Assembly (NCBI RefSeq): GCF_002288635.1
Contig: NZ_NRSW01000001.1
Location: 750,712 to 814,711 of the forward strand
Direction of reading: 5' to 3'
DNA length: 64,000 bases
DNA from: Mucilaginibacter sp. MD40
GTDB lineage: Bacteria > Bacteroidota > Bacteroidia > Sphingobacteriales > Sphingobacteriaceae
Part shown: positions 8,580-16,763 of the stretch, one piece after another
Layout of the letters: every line of letters starts with the position of its first letter
Numbering within the stretch: position 1 is the first letter of the stretch
Notes under the pieces: model-generated
Databases searched by the model: none
Told to the model about the DNA's origin: nothing
The model's input: the letters and a program-made list of their open reading frames with translations, nothing else
Translations under genes and position numbers: made by a program

Positions 8580-9725
8580 TTAGTTCGGTATATAGTGATT
8601 CCCCTCAGGGACAATTTTCAAATGTAATATTTTTATAATCTGCAAAGATACGTCTAAAAACAAGATTTTAGGGTTTGCATTCCGCTCTATGTGATAATGG
8701 GCCTTTTCCAGCTCACTTATCACCGCTTCCGCCATCGCAAAGCTGATTACCTCTGCCATTTTTTTGGCGGTTTCGAGTTCATTTGCCGGCAACTTTACTA
8801 TCCGGCCCACGCCAGCCCTTAGCAGGCAGCATTCGCGTAAAAAGCTGATACCATACCGAACGAAATTTTTCTGGTTTTCGCGCCCCATCTTGGCCACCTG
8901 TTCCACAAAATTCATTACCTCGAGGCCTTTGTTACCTACGCATAGTCTTAGCCACTGCACAAATAGCTCGTGGTAGTTTTTGCTATCCTGCTGCAGCATG
9001 GCTAATGCCTCTGTCATGTTACCATTGGCCAGGTAGGCAATTTCCGCTGCCGCGGTTTCGGTTTGGTGGTGGCGCGTAAGCATCTCTGTTTTTATATCCT
9101 CGTAATCTAAACAAGGGATCTTTACCAGTTGTGTACGCGAAAGAATGGTATTCAGTATTTGATCCTGGTTTTGCGCTACCAGTAAAAACAAAGTATTGGG
9201 CTGTGGCTCTTCAATTACCTTAAGCAGAGCGTTACCCTCTTTGTCCAGATATTCGGGCAACCATAGTATCAATATCTTGTAAGCAGACTCGAACGGTTTA
9301 AAGCTGAGTTTTTTGATGATCTGGTGGCACTCGGCAATGTTGATATTGGCTTGTTTATTTTCGGCATCCAGGTAGTTCCGCCAGATGTCCAGACTTAAAT
9401 ATGGGTTGGCGGTAAAAGCCTCGCGCCACTGCTCAATAAAAGTAAGCGCGTTATCGTCTTTATGCTTGGCAAAAAATGGATAGGAAAAGTGCAGGTCGGG
9501 GTGCATCAGTTTCTGGTATTTGCGGCACGATGCACAAACTCCGCAAGAATCACCTGGCTGCTTGTCCTCACATGAAACATATTGCGCATAGGCCACAGCC
9601 AAGGCCAAAGCCCCCGAACCCTCCGAGCCTAAAAACAGTTGCGCATGGCTTACCCTGTTCTCAATTACCGAATTAATAAGCCTTTGCTTAACCTCCTGCT
9701 GCCCTATGATCTCTTTAAACTGCAT
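8580..9725 (-). CDS. holB: DNA polymerase III subunit delta'
   Basis: Clamp-loader subunit with an AAA+ fold. The ATG at 9725 starts MQFKEIIGQQ, the usual beginning; a second ATG nine bases upstream is also open. GSEGSGALA replaces the Walker A lysine, as expected for the ATPase-dead delta' subunit. The four-Cys zinc module CGVCASCRKY and the phrase NALLKVIEEPQPNTLFLL are present. It is the first gene of holB-ricT-gldH and its upstream region is filled by short inverted repeats rather than an obvious promoter. Confidence 0.9.
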   Translation of the reverse strand: MQFKEIIGQQEVKQRLINSVIENRVSHAQLFLGSEGSGALALAVAYAQYVSCEDKQPGDSCGVCASCRKYQKLMHPDLHFSYPFFAKHKDDNALTFIEQWREAFTANPYLSLDIWRNYLDAENKQANINIAECHQIIKKLSFKPFESAYKILILWLPEYLDKEGNALLKVIEEPQPNTLFLLVAQNQDQILNTILSRTQLVKIPCLDYEDIKTEMLTRHHQTETAAAEIAYLANGNMTEALAMLQQDSKNYHELFVQWLRLCVGNKGLEVMNFVEQVAKMGRENQKNFVRYGISFLRECCLLRAGVGRIVKLPANELETAKKMAEVISFAMAEAVISELEKAHYHIERNANPKILFLDVSLQIIKILHLKIVPEGNHYIPN

Positions 9726-9745
9726 TTGGTGCAAAATAACGAATT

Positions 9746-10061
9746 GATTTTAGATGTACGATTTTAGATATTAGATTTAACACTGAACGCTCAATTGGTT
9801 TTAGATGTACGATTTTAGATATTAGATTTTAATCCCGGGCACTAAGGCAAATAATCCGACCTTTGCAGCTATTCATAGCATAGCCTGGCTTCAATCTAAA
9901 ATCGCACATCTGAAATCTAATATCATCTGCATGCTTCAATCTAAAATCGTACATCTAAAATCTAATATCATCTGCATGCTTCAATTCAAAATCGTACATC
10001 TAAAATCTAATATCATCTGCATGCTTCAATCCAAAATCGTACATCTAAAATCTAAAATCCA
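9746..10061. repeat. Inverted and tandem repeat array upstream of ruvX
   Basis: This stretch between the divergent holB and ruvX genes holds no gene. Four direct copies of a 45-bp unit begin at 9891, 9936, 9981 and 10026 (TCAATCTAAAATCGTACATC and so on); the last is cut by the ruvX start. Two copies of a related unit in the opposite orientation lie at about 9746-9780 and 9797-9830, 51 bp apart. The two sets could fold into a long hairpin. Units are AT-rich and nearly identical, suggesting recent expansion. Confidence 0.85.
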
Positions 10062-10469
10062 ATGAGAGTTATGGCTTTCGATTATGGCACCAAGCGTATC
10101 GGCATTGCCGTAACGGACCCTATGCAGATCATCGCGACCGGGCTGGATACCGTACACCCTATGCATATTATTGATTACCTGAAAAAGTATTTACAAACCG
10201 AAGCCGTGGAGCGCTTTATTGTAGGCGAGCCCAAGCAAATGGATAATACGCCTTCCCAATCGGCCATACATGTAAAGGGTTTTGTGAACCTGCTGAAAAA
10301 GAACTTTCCGGAGATACCCGTTGAAATGCTGGATGAGCGGTTTACTTCAAAAATGGCCTCTGCGGCCATAGCCCAAAGCGGCATGAATAAAAAAGCAAGG
10401 CAAAACAAGGAGCTAGTGGATACGGTATCGGCAGTGATACTGCTGCAAAGCTGGATGGAAAAGATCTGA
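10062..10469 (+). CDS. ruvX: Holliday junction resolvase-like RuvX (YqgF)
   Basis: 135 aa of the YqgF/RuvX RNase H-like fold. It begins with MAFDYGTKRIG (catalytic-type Asp7), has the VGEPKQMDNTPS and DERFTSK motifs and ends with the DTVSAVILLQSW helix. The family acts in pre-16S rRNA 5' end processing and has been proposed as a resolvase. Its start codon lies directly against the last 45-bp repeat unit, so the 5' untranslated region would be repeat sequence. Essential in many bacteria. Confidence 0.95.
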   Translation: MRVMAFDYGTKRIGIAVTDPMQIIATGLDTVHPMHIIDYLKKYLQTEAVERFIVGEPKQMDNTPSQSAIHVKGFVNLLKKNFPEIPVEMLDERFTSKMASAAIAQSGMNKKARQNKELVDTVSAVILLQSWMEKI

Positions 10470-10518
10470 TCATCTGTTAAAATTTGTTAAGTTCCTGTGA
10501 AAGCGGTTTTTAAATAAA

Positions 10519-10526
10519 TAGCTTTG
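10519..10526 (+). promoter_or_regulatory. Candidate -7 element (TAnnTTTG) for the alpha/beta hydrolase gene
   Basis: TAGCTTTG matches the Bacteroidota -7 box and lies 19 bp before the ATG at 10546. I do not see a good -33 TTTG at the right distance. Confidence 0.4.
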
Positions 10527-10545
10527 GTGTAAGCTGTTTATAACG

Positions 10546-11871
10546 ATGAAAAACCTTATCGCCTTGGCATATCTGCTAATAATATCCGTACCCCTATTTG
10601 CCCAATCGCAGGCAACGGATATTACTTATAATTTTGGCTTTGAAAATAACACTGAGGGTAAAGAATTACCTGATAAATGGATAGACCTCTTTCCAACAGA
10701 AAACTACACGGTAAAATCTGTTGGCGATGAAAGGCACAGTGGGAAGAGCGCTGCATTTATAGAACAAGTTAAACCGGGCACCACCCGTTCTTTCGGAAGT
10801 ATTTCTCAAAAAATACCGGCAAAGTTTCTTGGTAAAACAATTGAATTTAAGGCCTGGATGAAAATGTCTAATGTTACCGGGTATGCTATGCTTACCGTTA
10901 GGATAGACAATGCCATACCACGCGTATCTGAATATAAAAATCTTTTTGGCCAAAACATTAAGGGAACCAGGGATTGGGCTGAATATACCTTGAAGGTTAA
11001 CATCCCTATTGATGCACAAACTATGTATGTATCTGCGGTTTTAAACGGACCCGGTAAACTCTGGGTTGATGATGCTCAGATCTTGATTGACGGACAGGAT
11101 ATATCAACGGCAAAACTTAATCCTGACTACGACCCTAATGCGATAGCTTACGGTTATAACACTAAGGCATCGGGCAAAGTTAAACTGAAGGACGCCACAC
11201 TTTATTATGAAACTTATGGACAGGGTGAACCGCTGCTATTATTACATGGCAATGGACACGAGATATACGCCTATAACTTCCAGATAAAGGATCTTGCTAA
11301 GAAGTTTAAAGTAATAGCAGTTGATACCCGCGGGCACGGTAAAAGTACAGATGAATCTGCCGGGCCGCTTACCTATGACCTTTTTGCTGAAGACATGAGG
11401 CAACTAATGGATTCATTACATATAAAAAGGACAAATATTTTAGGGTGGAGCGATGGCGGTAATACCGGGTTAATTATGGCTGTAAAATATCCGCAGTATG
11501 TAAATAAGCTTGCCATAATGGGTGCAAACCTTTTCCCGACAACTGATGCCTTGCCCGATACTGTACTTAACGAGGTTAAGCAAAGAATTGCGTATTACAA
11601 AACTAAAACCGATAAAGCATCGCAATTTAAACTACGCCTAAGCACGTTATTATTACAAGAACCGCATTTAACCTTTGATGAAATTCACAAAATCAAATCG
11701 CCGGTGTTGGTAATGGCTGGCGAACACGATCTTATCCTGGAAAAACATACCCGTGCTATTGCTCAAAACATACCCAAAAGCAAACTTATAATATTTAAAG
11801 GCGCATCGCATTATGCACCGTTTGAAATTCCCAAAGTTTTTACAGAGACCGTAATAGCGTTCATGAAGTAA
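10546..11871 (+). CDS. Secreted alpha/beta hydrolase with N-terminal carbohydrate-binding-like domain
   Basis: 441 aa with a signal peptide (cleavage likely after FAQ near residue 20). Residues about 25-185 form a beta-sandwich resembling carbohydrate-binding modules (FGFENNTEGKELPDKW, LWVDDAQILIDG). Residues about 215-441 are an alpha/beta hydrolase with the oxyanion phrase LLHGNG, nucleophile elbow GWSDGG (300-305, Ser302), acid in GEHD and histidine in GASHYAPF. The full catalytic triad is visible. Probably an esterase or peptidase acting outside the inner membrane; the substrate cannot be told. Own transcription unit, 76 bp after ruvX. Confidence 0.8.
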   Translation: MKNLIALAYLLIISVPLFAQSQATDITYNFGFENNTEGKELPDKWIDLFPTENYTVKSVGDERHSGKSAAFIEQVKPGTTRSFGSISQKIPAKFLGKTIEFKAWMKMSNVTGYAMLTVRIDNAIPRVSEYKNLFGQNIKGTRDWAEYTLKVNIPIDAQTMYVSAVLNGPGKLWVDDAQILIDGQDISTAKLNPDYDPNAIAYGYNTKASGKVKLKDATLYYETYGQGEPLLLLHGNGHEIYAYNFQIKDLAKKFKVIAVDTRGHGKSTDESAGPLTYDLFAEDMRQLMDSLHIKRTNILGWSDGGNTGLIMAVKYPQYVNKLAIMGANLFPTTDALPDTVLNEVKQRIAYYKTKTDKASQFKLRLSTLLLQEPHLTFDEIHKIKSPVLVMAGEHDLILEKHTRAIAQNIPKSKLIIFKGASHYAPFEIPKVFTETVIAFMK

Positions 11872-11923
11872 AGTACCTCAATGACGCGTTTGGACGCCTA
11901 AAATCCATTAAAAATAAATTCCT

Positions 11924-11931
11924 TACCTTTG
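11924..11931 (+). promoter_or_regulatory. Candidate -7 element (TACCTTTG) 5 nt before the O-methyltransferase start
   Basis: Exact TAnnTTTG match ending 5 nt before the ATG at 11937. If functional, the transcript would begin at or next to the start codon. Confidence 0.45.
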
Positions 11932-11936
11932 CCGCC

Positions 11937-12578
11937 ATGGAAATTCTTGACGCGGCCCTGCAAGGCTACCTTGATAACCATTGCGACCCAGAGCCGTTAG
12001 GGTTGCAAAAGATAAACCGGGACACCCATCTGAAGATGCTAAAAGCTAACATGCTATCAGGACATTATCAGGGCCGGGTACTGAGCATGCTCAGTAAAAT
12101 GATGCAGCCTAAACTTATTTTAGAAATAGGAACTTTTACCGGTTACTCTGCCATTTGCCTGGCCGAGGGATTGGTTGAGGGTGGCATTTTGCACACCATT
12201 GAGGTGAATGCAGAATATGAGGAAATGCTTAATTCACACTTTGAATCAACAAATGTGGATAAAAAAATCAAGCTACATATTGGCCCCGCAGAGGCCGTAA
12301 TAGCTGATTTACAGGAAAATGATTTCGACATCGTGTTTATTGATGCGGATAAAAGAAATAATTTTAATTACTTTGAGTTAGTAATTAATAAAGTAAGGCC
12401 CGGAGGGTTGATAATAATTGATAATGTTTTGTGGAAGGGAAAAGTGTATGACGGCAACCAAAAAGACGCCGACACTGAAAGCTTTCGCAAACTAAATGAA
12501 CAAATAGCTGTTAACACACAGGTTGAAAAACTCATACTACCTGTACGCGACGGACTGTTGCTCATCAGAAAAAAGTAA
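11937..12578 (+). CDS. Class I SAM-dependent O-methyltransferase (caffeoyl-CoA OMT-like)
   Basis: 213 aa matching the O-methyltransferase 3 family over full length: SAM motif I LEIGTFTGYSA (62-72), the FIDADKRNNFNYF metal-binding region and GGLIIIDNVLWKGKV. These enzymes methylate catechol-type hydroxyls using a divalent metal; the substrate is unknown. The next gene starts 3 bp after its stop, so the two are probably co-transcribed although their functions look unrelated. Confidence 0.9.
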   Translation: MEILDAALQGYLDNHCDPEPLGLQKINRDTHLKMLKANMLSGHYQGRVLSMLSKMMQPKLILEIGTFTGYSAICLAEGLVEGGILHTIEVNAEYEEMLNSHFESTNVDKKIKLHIGPAEAVIADLQENDFDIVFIDADKRNNFNYFELVINKVRPGGLIIIDNVLWKGKVYDGNQKDADTESFRKLNEQIAVNTQVEKLILPVRDGLLLIRKK

Positions 12579-12581
12579 ATT

Positions 12582-13145
12582 ATGAAGAAACTCTTAATTA
12601 TTGCTCTTCTTTCAGTTTCAGCATTAATTGCATCAACATCAGCCGTTTCGGCTCAAAGCGCTTCACAATCTTATATCGATAAGTTCAAAGATAATGCCAT
12701 TCGCATTATGCATGAAACCGGCGTTCCTGCCAGTATTATCCTGGGAGTGGCTATGCATGAAAGCGGAAGCGGTAAAAGCGCTATAGCTAAAAATTTAAAC
12801 AACCAATTTGGTGTAAAAGGCGGCGGCGGCGCGGTGTACTATAAAGGCAACAAAAAGGTGCGTACATCATACAAAAAGTACGACAGTGTATTGGATTCAT
12901 TCAAAGATTTTGCCCGCATCATGACAGAGCGTAAGCAGTTTAGTCATCTGGCCGACAAGTTTACCCAGTATGATTATAAAGGCTGGGCAAAAGGCATCCA
13001 ACGCAGCGGTTACTGCAGCAGTAAAAAATGGGCTGCACAGGTAATGGGCATCATTAAACACTACGGCCTTAATGAGTTTGACAGTGAAGAAGCCGTCAAA
13101 GATACCGCCTCTGCTAAAAAACCCGAACTGGCCAGCAACAATTAA
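12582..13145 (+). CDS. Secreted glucosaminidase-domain protein
   Basis: 187 aa with a clear signal peptide (1-25, cleaved after VSA) and one mannosyl-glycoprotein endo-beta-N-acetylglucosaminidase domain (FlgJ/LytG type). The catalytic Glu is likely Glu60 in AMHESGSGKS, followed by NNQFGVKG and a GYCSSKKWA segment. Family members hydrolyse glycan strands of peptidoglycan. It has no LysM domain, unlike the next gene, so the tandem pair may be a free and an anchored enzyme. Starts 3 bp after the O-methyltransferase. Confidence 0.88.
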   Translation: MKKLLIIALLSVSALIASTSAVSAQSASQSYIDKFKDNAIRIMHETGVPASIILGVAMHESGSGKSAIAKNLNNQFGVKGGGGAVYYKGNKKVRTSYKKYDSVLDSFKDFARIMTERKQFSHLADKFTQYDYKGWAKGIQRSGYCSSKKWAAQVMGIIKHYGLNEFDSEEAVKDTASAKKPELASNN

Positions 13146-13193
13146 TATTATTGATTTTTAAACCTTAGGTTTGGCTCATCTATAAGCTAACTC

Positions 13194-14024
13194 ATGCGTA
13201 AACTGGTCATCCTATTAATTGCTGCATTCTTCGTTACTTCCTGCGCGGCCAAAAAAGGCACTATCAGCAGCAGCAAAGCACGCAAAAACAACAAGGCCAT
13301 ACAAAAGCTTAACCGCGCAAGCATTGCTGCCCATAAAGACCTTACTTCCCTTGAGTATATCGAACGTTTTAAGGACATTGCCATACAGGAAATGAACACC
13401 TATGGTATACCTGCCAGCATTACCCTTGCACAGGGGTTATTTGAAAGCGGTGCAGGGAATAGCGACCTGGCAAAATTCGCCAACAACCATTTCGGCATCA
13501 AATGTGGCAGCACCTGGACTGGCGAAAGTTATTACAAGAACGATGATAACGAGAACGACTGCTTCAGGGTTTACGCTAACCCCGAAGAATCATTTCGCGA
13601 CCACTCCGAGTTTTTGAAGAAAAAGAACTATGCCCGCCTCTTTGAGCTGGACAGGAACGATTATAACGGCTGGGCTTACGGCCTTAAGGCGTGCGGCTAT
13701 GCAACCAACCCCAAATACCCGCAGCTGCTTATTAACCTCATCACCAAATACCAGCTTGACCAGTATGACCGCCCGGAAGGAGAGATAGCCAAAATTAAAC
13801 GCGAGGACCGCGTATTGGGCGAAATAAACCAGAAAGTAAATACGCCCCAGCAGGATAGCATCACCAAAACCCCGCCTGATGATAAAATTTACACCGTTAA
13901 ACAGGGCGATACACTATACAGCATTTCCAGGCGTTTTGGTATCACCGTTGACGACTTGCGTGAGCTGAATAAACTGCCTGATAACGGTATTAAAATTGGC
14001 CAGAAGCTGGTTGTAGTGAAATAG
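13194..14024 (+). CDS. Glucosaminidase lipoprotein with C-terminal LysM domain
   Basis: 276 aa. Residues 1-17 are a lipoprotein signal (VTSC, Cys17). A glucosaminidase domain covers about 55-190 with catalytic-type Glu84 in GLFESGAGNS and NNHFGIKC, and a LysM motif (about 230-276, YTVKQGDTLYSISRRFGI) binds peptidoglycan. It is likely an envelope-anchored autolysin. It lies 48 bp after a paralogous single-domain glucosaminidase, and the two share the order of motifs, suggesting duplication followed by domain gain or loss. Confidence 0.92.
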   Translation: MRKLVILLIAAFFVTSCAAKKGTISSSKARKNNKAIQKLNRASIAAHKDLTSLEYIERFKDIAIQEMNTYGIPASITLAQGLFESGAGNSDLAKFANNHFGIKCGSTWTGESYYKNDDNENDCFRVYANPEESFRDHSEFLKKKNYARLFELDRNDYNGWAYGLKACGYATNPKYPQLLINLITKYQLDQYDRPEGEIAKIKREDRVLGEINQKVNTPQQDSITKTPPDDKIYTVKQGDTLYSISRRFGITVDDLRELNKLPDNGIKIGQKLVVVK

Positions 14025-14084
14025 TGTTAAAGATTGTTAAAGTATAAATTACCCCGCTGCAAAGCCATAACTTTAAACTCTGTA

Positions 14085-14831
14085 ATGAAGTTTTGGCTTA
14101 CACTTTTTTTATTGGTATCCTGCTGTTCCGCGTTTGCCCAAGCGCCGGTAACTGGGATAGTATTTGACAAGAATAGCAGCGAGCGCATAGCCAAAGTTAA
14201 TATTACCAACCTCAACAGCGGCAAAACCGCTTATAATGACCTCAAGGGTGAATTTAGCATAACCGCCAAAATTGGCGATCAGCTCGTATTTTCAAAACCC
14301 GATCACTTTAGTGATACCGTAAGCATTTCCAGTTACACGCCTTTGGCTATATATTTAAAGCCGGTGGCTATACAATTAAAAGAAGTAACCATCAAGGGAA
14401 AAAATCTTACACCCGAGCAGCAATTAGTCAACACTAAGCGCGAATACGCTAAAATTTATAGTCCATCCAGTAATCCCGATCTGCTTAATATGGGTAATGG
14501 CGGCGTGGGCCTCGGTATTGATGCTTTATATAATTTATTCAGCAAAAGCGGCCGTAATGCTGAAAAGTTAAGAGGGATAATTGACGACGAACAAAAGCAA
14601 AAAGTGATTGACTACCGGTTTAATAAAACGTTTGTACAGGGCGTTACCCATCTGGAAGAACCACGTCTTACCGATTTTATGCAGAAATACCGTCCGGGCT
14701 ACTACCTCGTAACAACCGCCGGCGATTATGAGTTTATCGCTTACATCCGCACGAACCTTAAGCGTTATCTGCGGCATTCAAAAGCGCATGAGCTTCCGGC
14801 ACTGCCAAAGGTTAAAGTAGACAACAATTGA
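14085..14831 (+). CDS. Carboxypeptidase-regulatory-like domain surface protein
   Basis: 248 aa from the ATG at 14085, chosen because it begins a signal peptide (MKFWLTLFLLVSCCSAFAQ); upstream in-frame codons do not look like signal sequence. Residues about 22-100 form a CarboxypepD_reg-like beta-sandwich (VTGIVFDKNSSERIAKVNI), as in TonB receptor N-termini but without plug or barrel. The rest is an uncharacterised, probably periplasmic domain ending in charged helices. Its stop overlaps the TTG start of the HExxH protein, so the two are translationally coupled. Confidence 0.75.
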   Translation: MKFWLTLFLLVSCCSAFAQAPVTGIVFDKNSSERIAKVNITNLNSGKTAYNDLKGEFSITAKIGDQLVFSKPDHFSDTVSISSYTPLAIYLKPVAIQLKEVTIKGKNLTPEQQLVNTKREYAKIYSPSSNPDLLNMGNGGVGLGIDALYNLFSKSGRNAEKLRGIIDDEQKQKVIDYRFNKTFVQGVTHLEEPRLTDFMQKYRPGYYLVTTAGDYEFIAYIRTNLKRYLRHSKAHELPALPKVKVDNN

Positions 14832-15142
14832 TCATCGTATTCCCATACATGCGCGTAGCCGGGATGGCTTTATTTCCATTTATCCTGGTGAAAAATGCTG
14901 CATTTAAAGCCGATGCCATACTCATTAACCACGAGCGCATCCATCTCCGGCAGCAGGCCGAGTTACTTATCCTTCCTTTTTATATACTTTACCTGTTAAA
15001 TTACGTTATTAACATGTTGCGCTATAGAGCACATTATCCGGCTTACCGGAATATTGTGTTTGAGAAAGAAGCATATGACCATGAGGCGGATATGAATTAT
15101 CTCGCTACGCGTAAATGGTACCGCTTCATGACCTATTTTTAA
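14828..15142 (+). CDS. Small membrane protein with HExxH zinc-protease-like motif
   Basis: About 104 aa, starting at a TTG that overlaps the previous stop (TTGA); an ATG at 14849 is the alternative. The segment NHERIHLRQQAELL contains HExxH, followed by a hydrophobic segment (about 48-64) and a downstream FEKEAYDHEAD stretch that could supply a third Glu zinc ligand, an arrangement resembling M56/M48 gluzincins on a minimal scale. A first hydrophobic segment lies at about 3-22. I recall similar short proteins in other Bacteroidota without assigned function. Proteolytic activity is inference. Confidence 0.7.
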   Translation: MIIVFPYMRVAGMALFPFILVKNAAFKADAILINHERIHLRQQAELLILPFYILYLLNYVINMLRYRAHYPAYRNIVFEKEAYDHEADMNYLATRKWYRFMTYF

Positions 15143-15185
15143 TTAATACGATGAAATAACAGATTTTTACTTTTTATTTGTGTAC

Positions 15186-16208
15186 ATGTTTAAAACGGGT
15201 ATTAAGCTTATCTTCCTGCTGGCACTCATCTACAGTGCAACGGCTTACGGGCAAACCACCGACACCCTTAAAAAGGACACTGTAAAAATTGACACGGCTT
15301 TACTGAATAAATACCGGATAAATTCCAGGAGAAATGCTATCCCTGTGCCACCGGCGCCCTTACAAATAAGGCAGGAACTTATACCGGTAACCATGCTGGA
15401 TTATAAAGTAAGTTACTGGCGTAAATCCATCACTTTCGGCTTAAACTTTAACCAGTCTGCGTTTACAAATAATTATTCAGCGGGTGGTGTATCTTCAATA
15501 GCAATCGGCTCGAATTTTATTTATCATACCGAATACAATAAGGCACCTTTCAGCTATGTATCGGAACTCAACCTGCAATACGGTAAATCAAAAAGCAAAG
15601 GTTTAGGCTCACGAAAAACCAACGACCGTATTTTTTGGGATAATAAACTGGCCACGCAAATGGCCAAACACTGGTTTTTCTTTGGCGCGTTAAGCTTTGA
15701 ATCGCAATTTGATAAAGGCTACACTTACGACCCTAATAATGTACTGCCACCAACGTTGATCTCAAATTTTATGGCGCCGGGTTACTTAACAGAATCTATC
15801 GGTTTTGAGTATAAACCTGCTTCGTATTTTGACCTGCGCTTGGGTACTGGTACCGCCCGCCAGACCTTTGTGCTGGACGATGCCATTTTCGCACCCGGAC
15901 AAACCGACGCCTTTGGCGTAAAAAGAGGCAGAACCACCCGTACGGATATCGCCTTTCAGGCAGTAGCCATATTGGATAAGGATATTGCCAAAAACATGCA
16001 CCTTAACGCCCGTTATGAAATGTTTGTACCTTACGGGCAACCTTTAAGTTATACCCGCCACCGTTTAGACGCAGTGCTGGCGGCCAAGGTAAACCGCTTG
16101 GTAAATGTATCATTAAACGGCACACTCCTGTTTGATAAAAACACCGGCATAAACGATATTCAGGGCACCGAAGGGTTGGCACTGGGTGTGTTGTATAAAT
16201 TCCCCTGA
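15186..16208 (+). CDS. DUF3078 outer-membrane-type protein
   Basis: 340 aa from the ATG at 15186 (an in-frame GTG lies six bases upstream). A signal peptide (to about residue 22, AYGQ) precedes a beta-rich body with WRKSITFGLNFNQSAFTNNYSAGG and WDNKLATQMAKHW, the recognisable DUF3078 pattern, and a terminal aromatic-rich strand ending LYKFP as in outer-membrane barrels. Function of the family is unknown. It is followed by 555 bp without a gene, so it ends this run of envelope genes. Confidence 0.85.
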   Translation: MFKTGIKLIFLLALIYSATAYGQTTDTLKKDTVKIDTALLNKYRINSRRNAIPVPPAPLQIRQELIPVTMLDYKVSYWRKSITFGLNFNQSAFTNNYSAGGVSSIAIGSNFIYHTEYNKAPFSYVSELNLQYGKSKSKGLGSRKTNDRIFWDNKLATQMAKHWFFFGALSFESQFDKGYTYDPNNVLPPTLISNFMAPGYLTESIGFEYKPASYFDLRLGTGTARQTFVLDDAIFAPGQTDAFGVKRGRTTRTDIAFQAVAILDKDIAKNMHLNARYEMFVPYGQPLSYTRHRLDAVLAAKVNRLVNVSLNGTLLFDKNTGINDIQGTEGLALGVLYKFP

Positions 16209-16256
16209 TCTTTAGTCAGCAGTTTGCGCTAAAGCGCTTACTTGCCCTTCCTTATT

Positions 16257-16464
16257 CCGTTGGCTGAAGCCAACGGCAATGATTTTGTCTTTTTAATCAT
16301 TGCCGTCCCATACATGGGACGGGTAACAGGTATGTACAACATGTCTCTTGTTCAAATATCATCCGGCAATGATTTCTTCTTTCTATCATTGCCGTCCCAT
16401 TCATGGGACGGATAACAAGCTTGAATGAACGGCTTCCTTCATTACCGTCTCATTCATGAGACGG
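16257..16464. repeat. Array of three covarying palindromes
   Basis: CCGTTGGCT/AGCCAACGG (16257-16276) is followed by three 20-bp palindromes of the type CCGTCCCAT-nC-ATGGGACGG: 16303-16322, 16392-16411 and 16445-16464. The third reads CCGTCTCAT/ATGAGACGG, a compensated change in both arms. Two copies are preceded by GGCAATGA/TCATTGCC stems (16275-16304, 16365-16393). No gene is present. The block ends 47 bp before the TPP riboswitch. Confidence 0.85.
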
Positions 16465-16510
16465 AGAACTTGCATTTAAAAAATCAAAAGCTATATTTGC
16501 GCAATAAAAT

Positions 16511-16700
16511 TCTCAAGGGGTGCCTTGCTTTGAGTAAAATCAAACTGAAAGACAGGCTGAGATCATACCCATGATCCCCCGGAACTCTGAATGGGAGCAA
16601 TAAAACTCTAAAGTCGACTTAGGGTTATTCTGCTCCCCCTTTAGGGGGCCGGGGGGCGACACCTGATCCGGGTAATGCCGGCGTAGGGAGAGGTAAATAG
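16511..16700 (+). promoter_or_regulatory. TPP riboswitch (THI box) with large internal insertion
   Basis: The conserved TPP aptamer pieces are all present in order: AGGGGTGCC (16516-16524), a P3-like stem, GGCTGAGATCATACCC (16555-16570), ACCTGATCCGGGTAATGCCGG (16661-16681) and GCGTAGGGA (16681-16689). P2 can form from GGGT (16518-16521) with ACCC (16567-16570). Between ACCC and ACCTGATC, where a handful of bases is normal, about 90 nt are inserted, forming a hairpin with arms GGGAGCA (16593-16599) and TGCTCCC (16631-16637) and a second CCCCC/GGGGG hairpin. The next gene begins at 16764 and encodes a TonB receptor, as expected for a thiamine-uptake operon. Confidence 0.92.
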
Positions 16701-16763
16701 TTAAGTATACTGCGGCTTTACCCTGGCGCGCAGCAAGTTTAACTCGTTATTGTTCATAAAATC

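Noticed and set aside
9891..10061. Regular 45-bp repeats resembling a CRISPR array
   Set aside because: The units are continuous without unique spacers, are AT-rich, and have no cas genes nearby.
12582..14024. FlgJ-type glucosaminidases suggesting flagella
   Set aside because: No flagellar genes are present, the domain is general for peptidoglycan hydrolases, and the organism looks like a gliding-type Bacteroidota.
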